Shown: in pieces, positions 5,998 through 6,069 of the stretch
Layout: every line of letters starts with the position of its first letter
Position numbering within the stretch: position 1 is the first letter of the stretch
The notes under the pieces: model-generated
Seen by the model: the letters and a program-made list of their open reading frames with translations, nothing else
The model's database searches: none
Told to the model about the DNA's origin: nothing
Source: an uncultured Rhodospirillaceae bacterium
GTDB taxonomy: Bacteria > Pseudomonadota > Alphaproteobacteria > Rhodospirillales > UBA2165
Assembly (NCBI GenBank): GCA_913054205.1
Contig: CAJXJM010000166.1
Location: forward strand, 1-6,069
Reading direction: 5' to 3'
DNA length: 6,069 nucleotides
Made by a program: the position numbers and the translations under genes

Positions 5998-6069
5998 CGG
6001 CAAGATACGCCGCCAGTCATGAGTTTGTACACTGGTTCAAAATTTGACACGGATGAAAATAAAAAAATT
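5998..6069. other. Upstream region of ihfB, no gene recognised
   Basis: The 72 bases hold no recognised coding sequence. On the minus strand they start with a T-rich run (about 6056-6069), which could be the tail of a terminator for a gene beyond the window. Two inverted repeats follow: CCAGT at 6013-6017 with ACTGG at 6031-6035 (13-nt loop), and CGGC at 5998-6001 with GCCG at 6009-6012 (7-nt loop), the latter directly next to the AGGAGG site. No clear -35/-10 pair is seen, although an ihfB promoter is expected somewhere here. Confidence 0.35.

Noticed and set aside
6037..6047. TCAAAATTTGA palindrome upstream of ihfB
   Set aside because: It is an 11-bp AT-rich symmetric sequence of a kind common by chance, and it matches no operator that I can name with confidence.

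Overview
The window looks like a chromosomal housekeeping stretch from an alphaproteobacterium of moderate GC content. The IHF-beta, TrpB, TrpF and FolC sequences read like alphaproteobacterial family members, and a trpF-trpB-trpA cluster leading into folC, with pyrF and ihfB upstream, is an arrangement known from that class. The order is too general to name a genus. No mobile element, CRISPR array, tRNA or rRNA is visible. I do not see a previously undescribed multi-gene system.

All seven recognised protein genes lie on the minus strand, so transcription runs from high to low coordinates. The order is: ihfB (DNA-bending IHF beta subunit); lapA (small two-helix inner-membrane protein); pyrF (OMP decarboxylase); trpF, trpB and trpA (phosphoribosylanthranilate isomerase and both tryptophan synthase subunits); folC (folylpolyglutamate/dihydrofolate synthase); and the first 144 codons of a GhrA-type 2-hydroxyacid dehydrogenase that runs off the left edge. 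From pyrF to the dehydrogenase the genes are packed tightly: 4-bp ATGA overlaps at pyrF/trpF and trpB/trpA, and gaps of 42, 13 and 14 nt elsewhere. That suggests one operon with translational coupling. The two larger gaps, 68 nt before pyrF and 79 nt before lapA, are the likeliest places for internal promoters.

Functionally the cluster joins the last pyrimidine step (OMP to UMP), three late tryptophan steps (PRA to CdRP, then, after the trpC step encoded elsewhere, IGP to tryptophan), folate polyglutamylation and an alpha-keto acid reductase. No trpC, trpD, trpE or trp leader peptide is present, so the tryptophan genes are split, as is usual in this class.

The points worth a second look are comparative or small-scale: no accD between trpA and folC; no lapB between lapA and pyrF; a Met in the TrpB carboxylate-binding loop where Gln is usual; a hairpin covering the lapA ribosome binding site; and a near-identical direct repeat upstream of pyrF. 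No intergenic stretch exceeds 100 nt.
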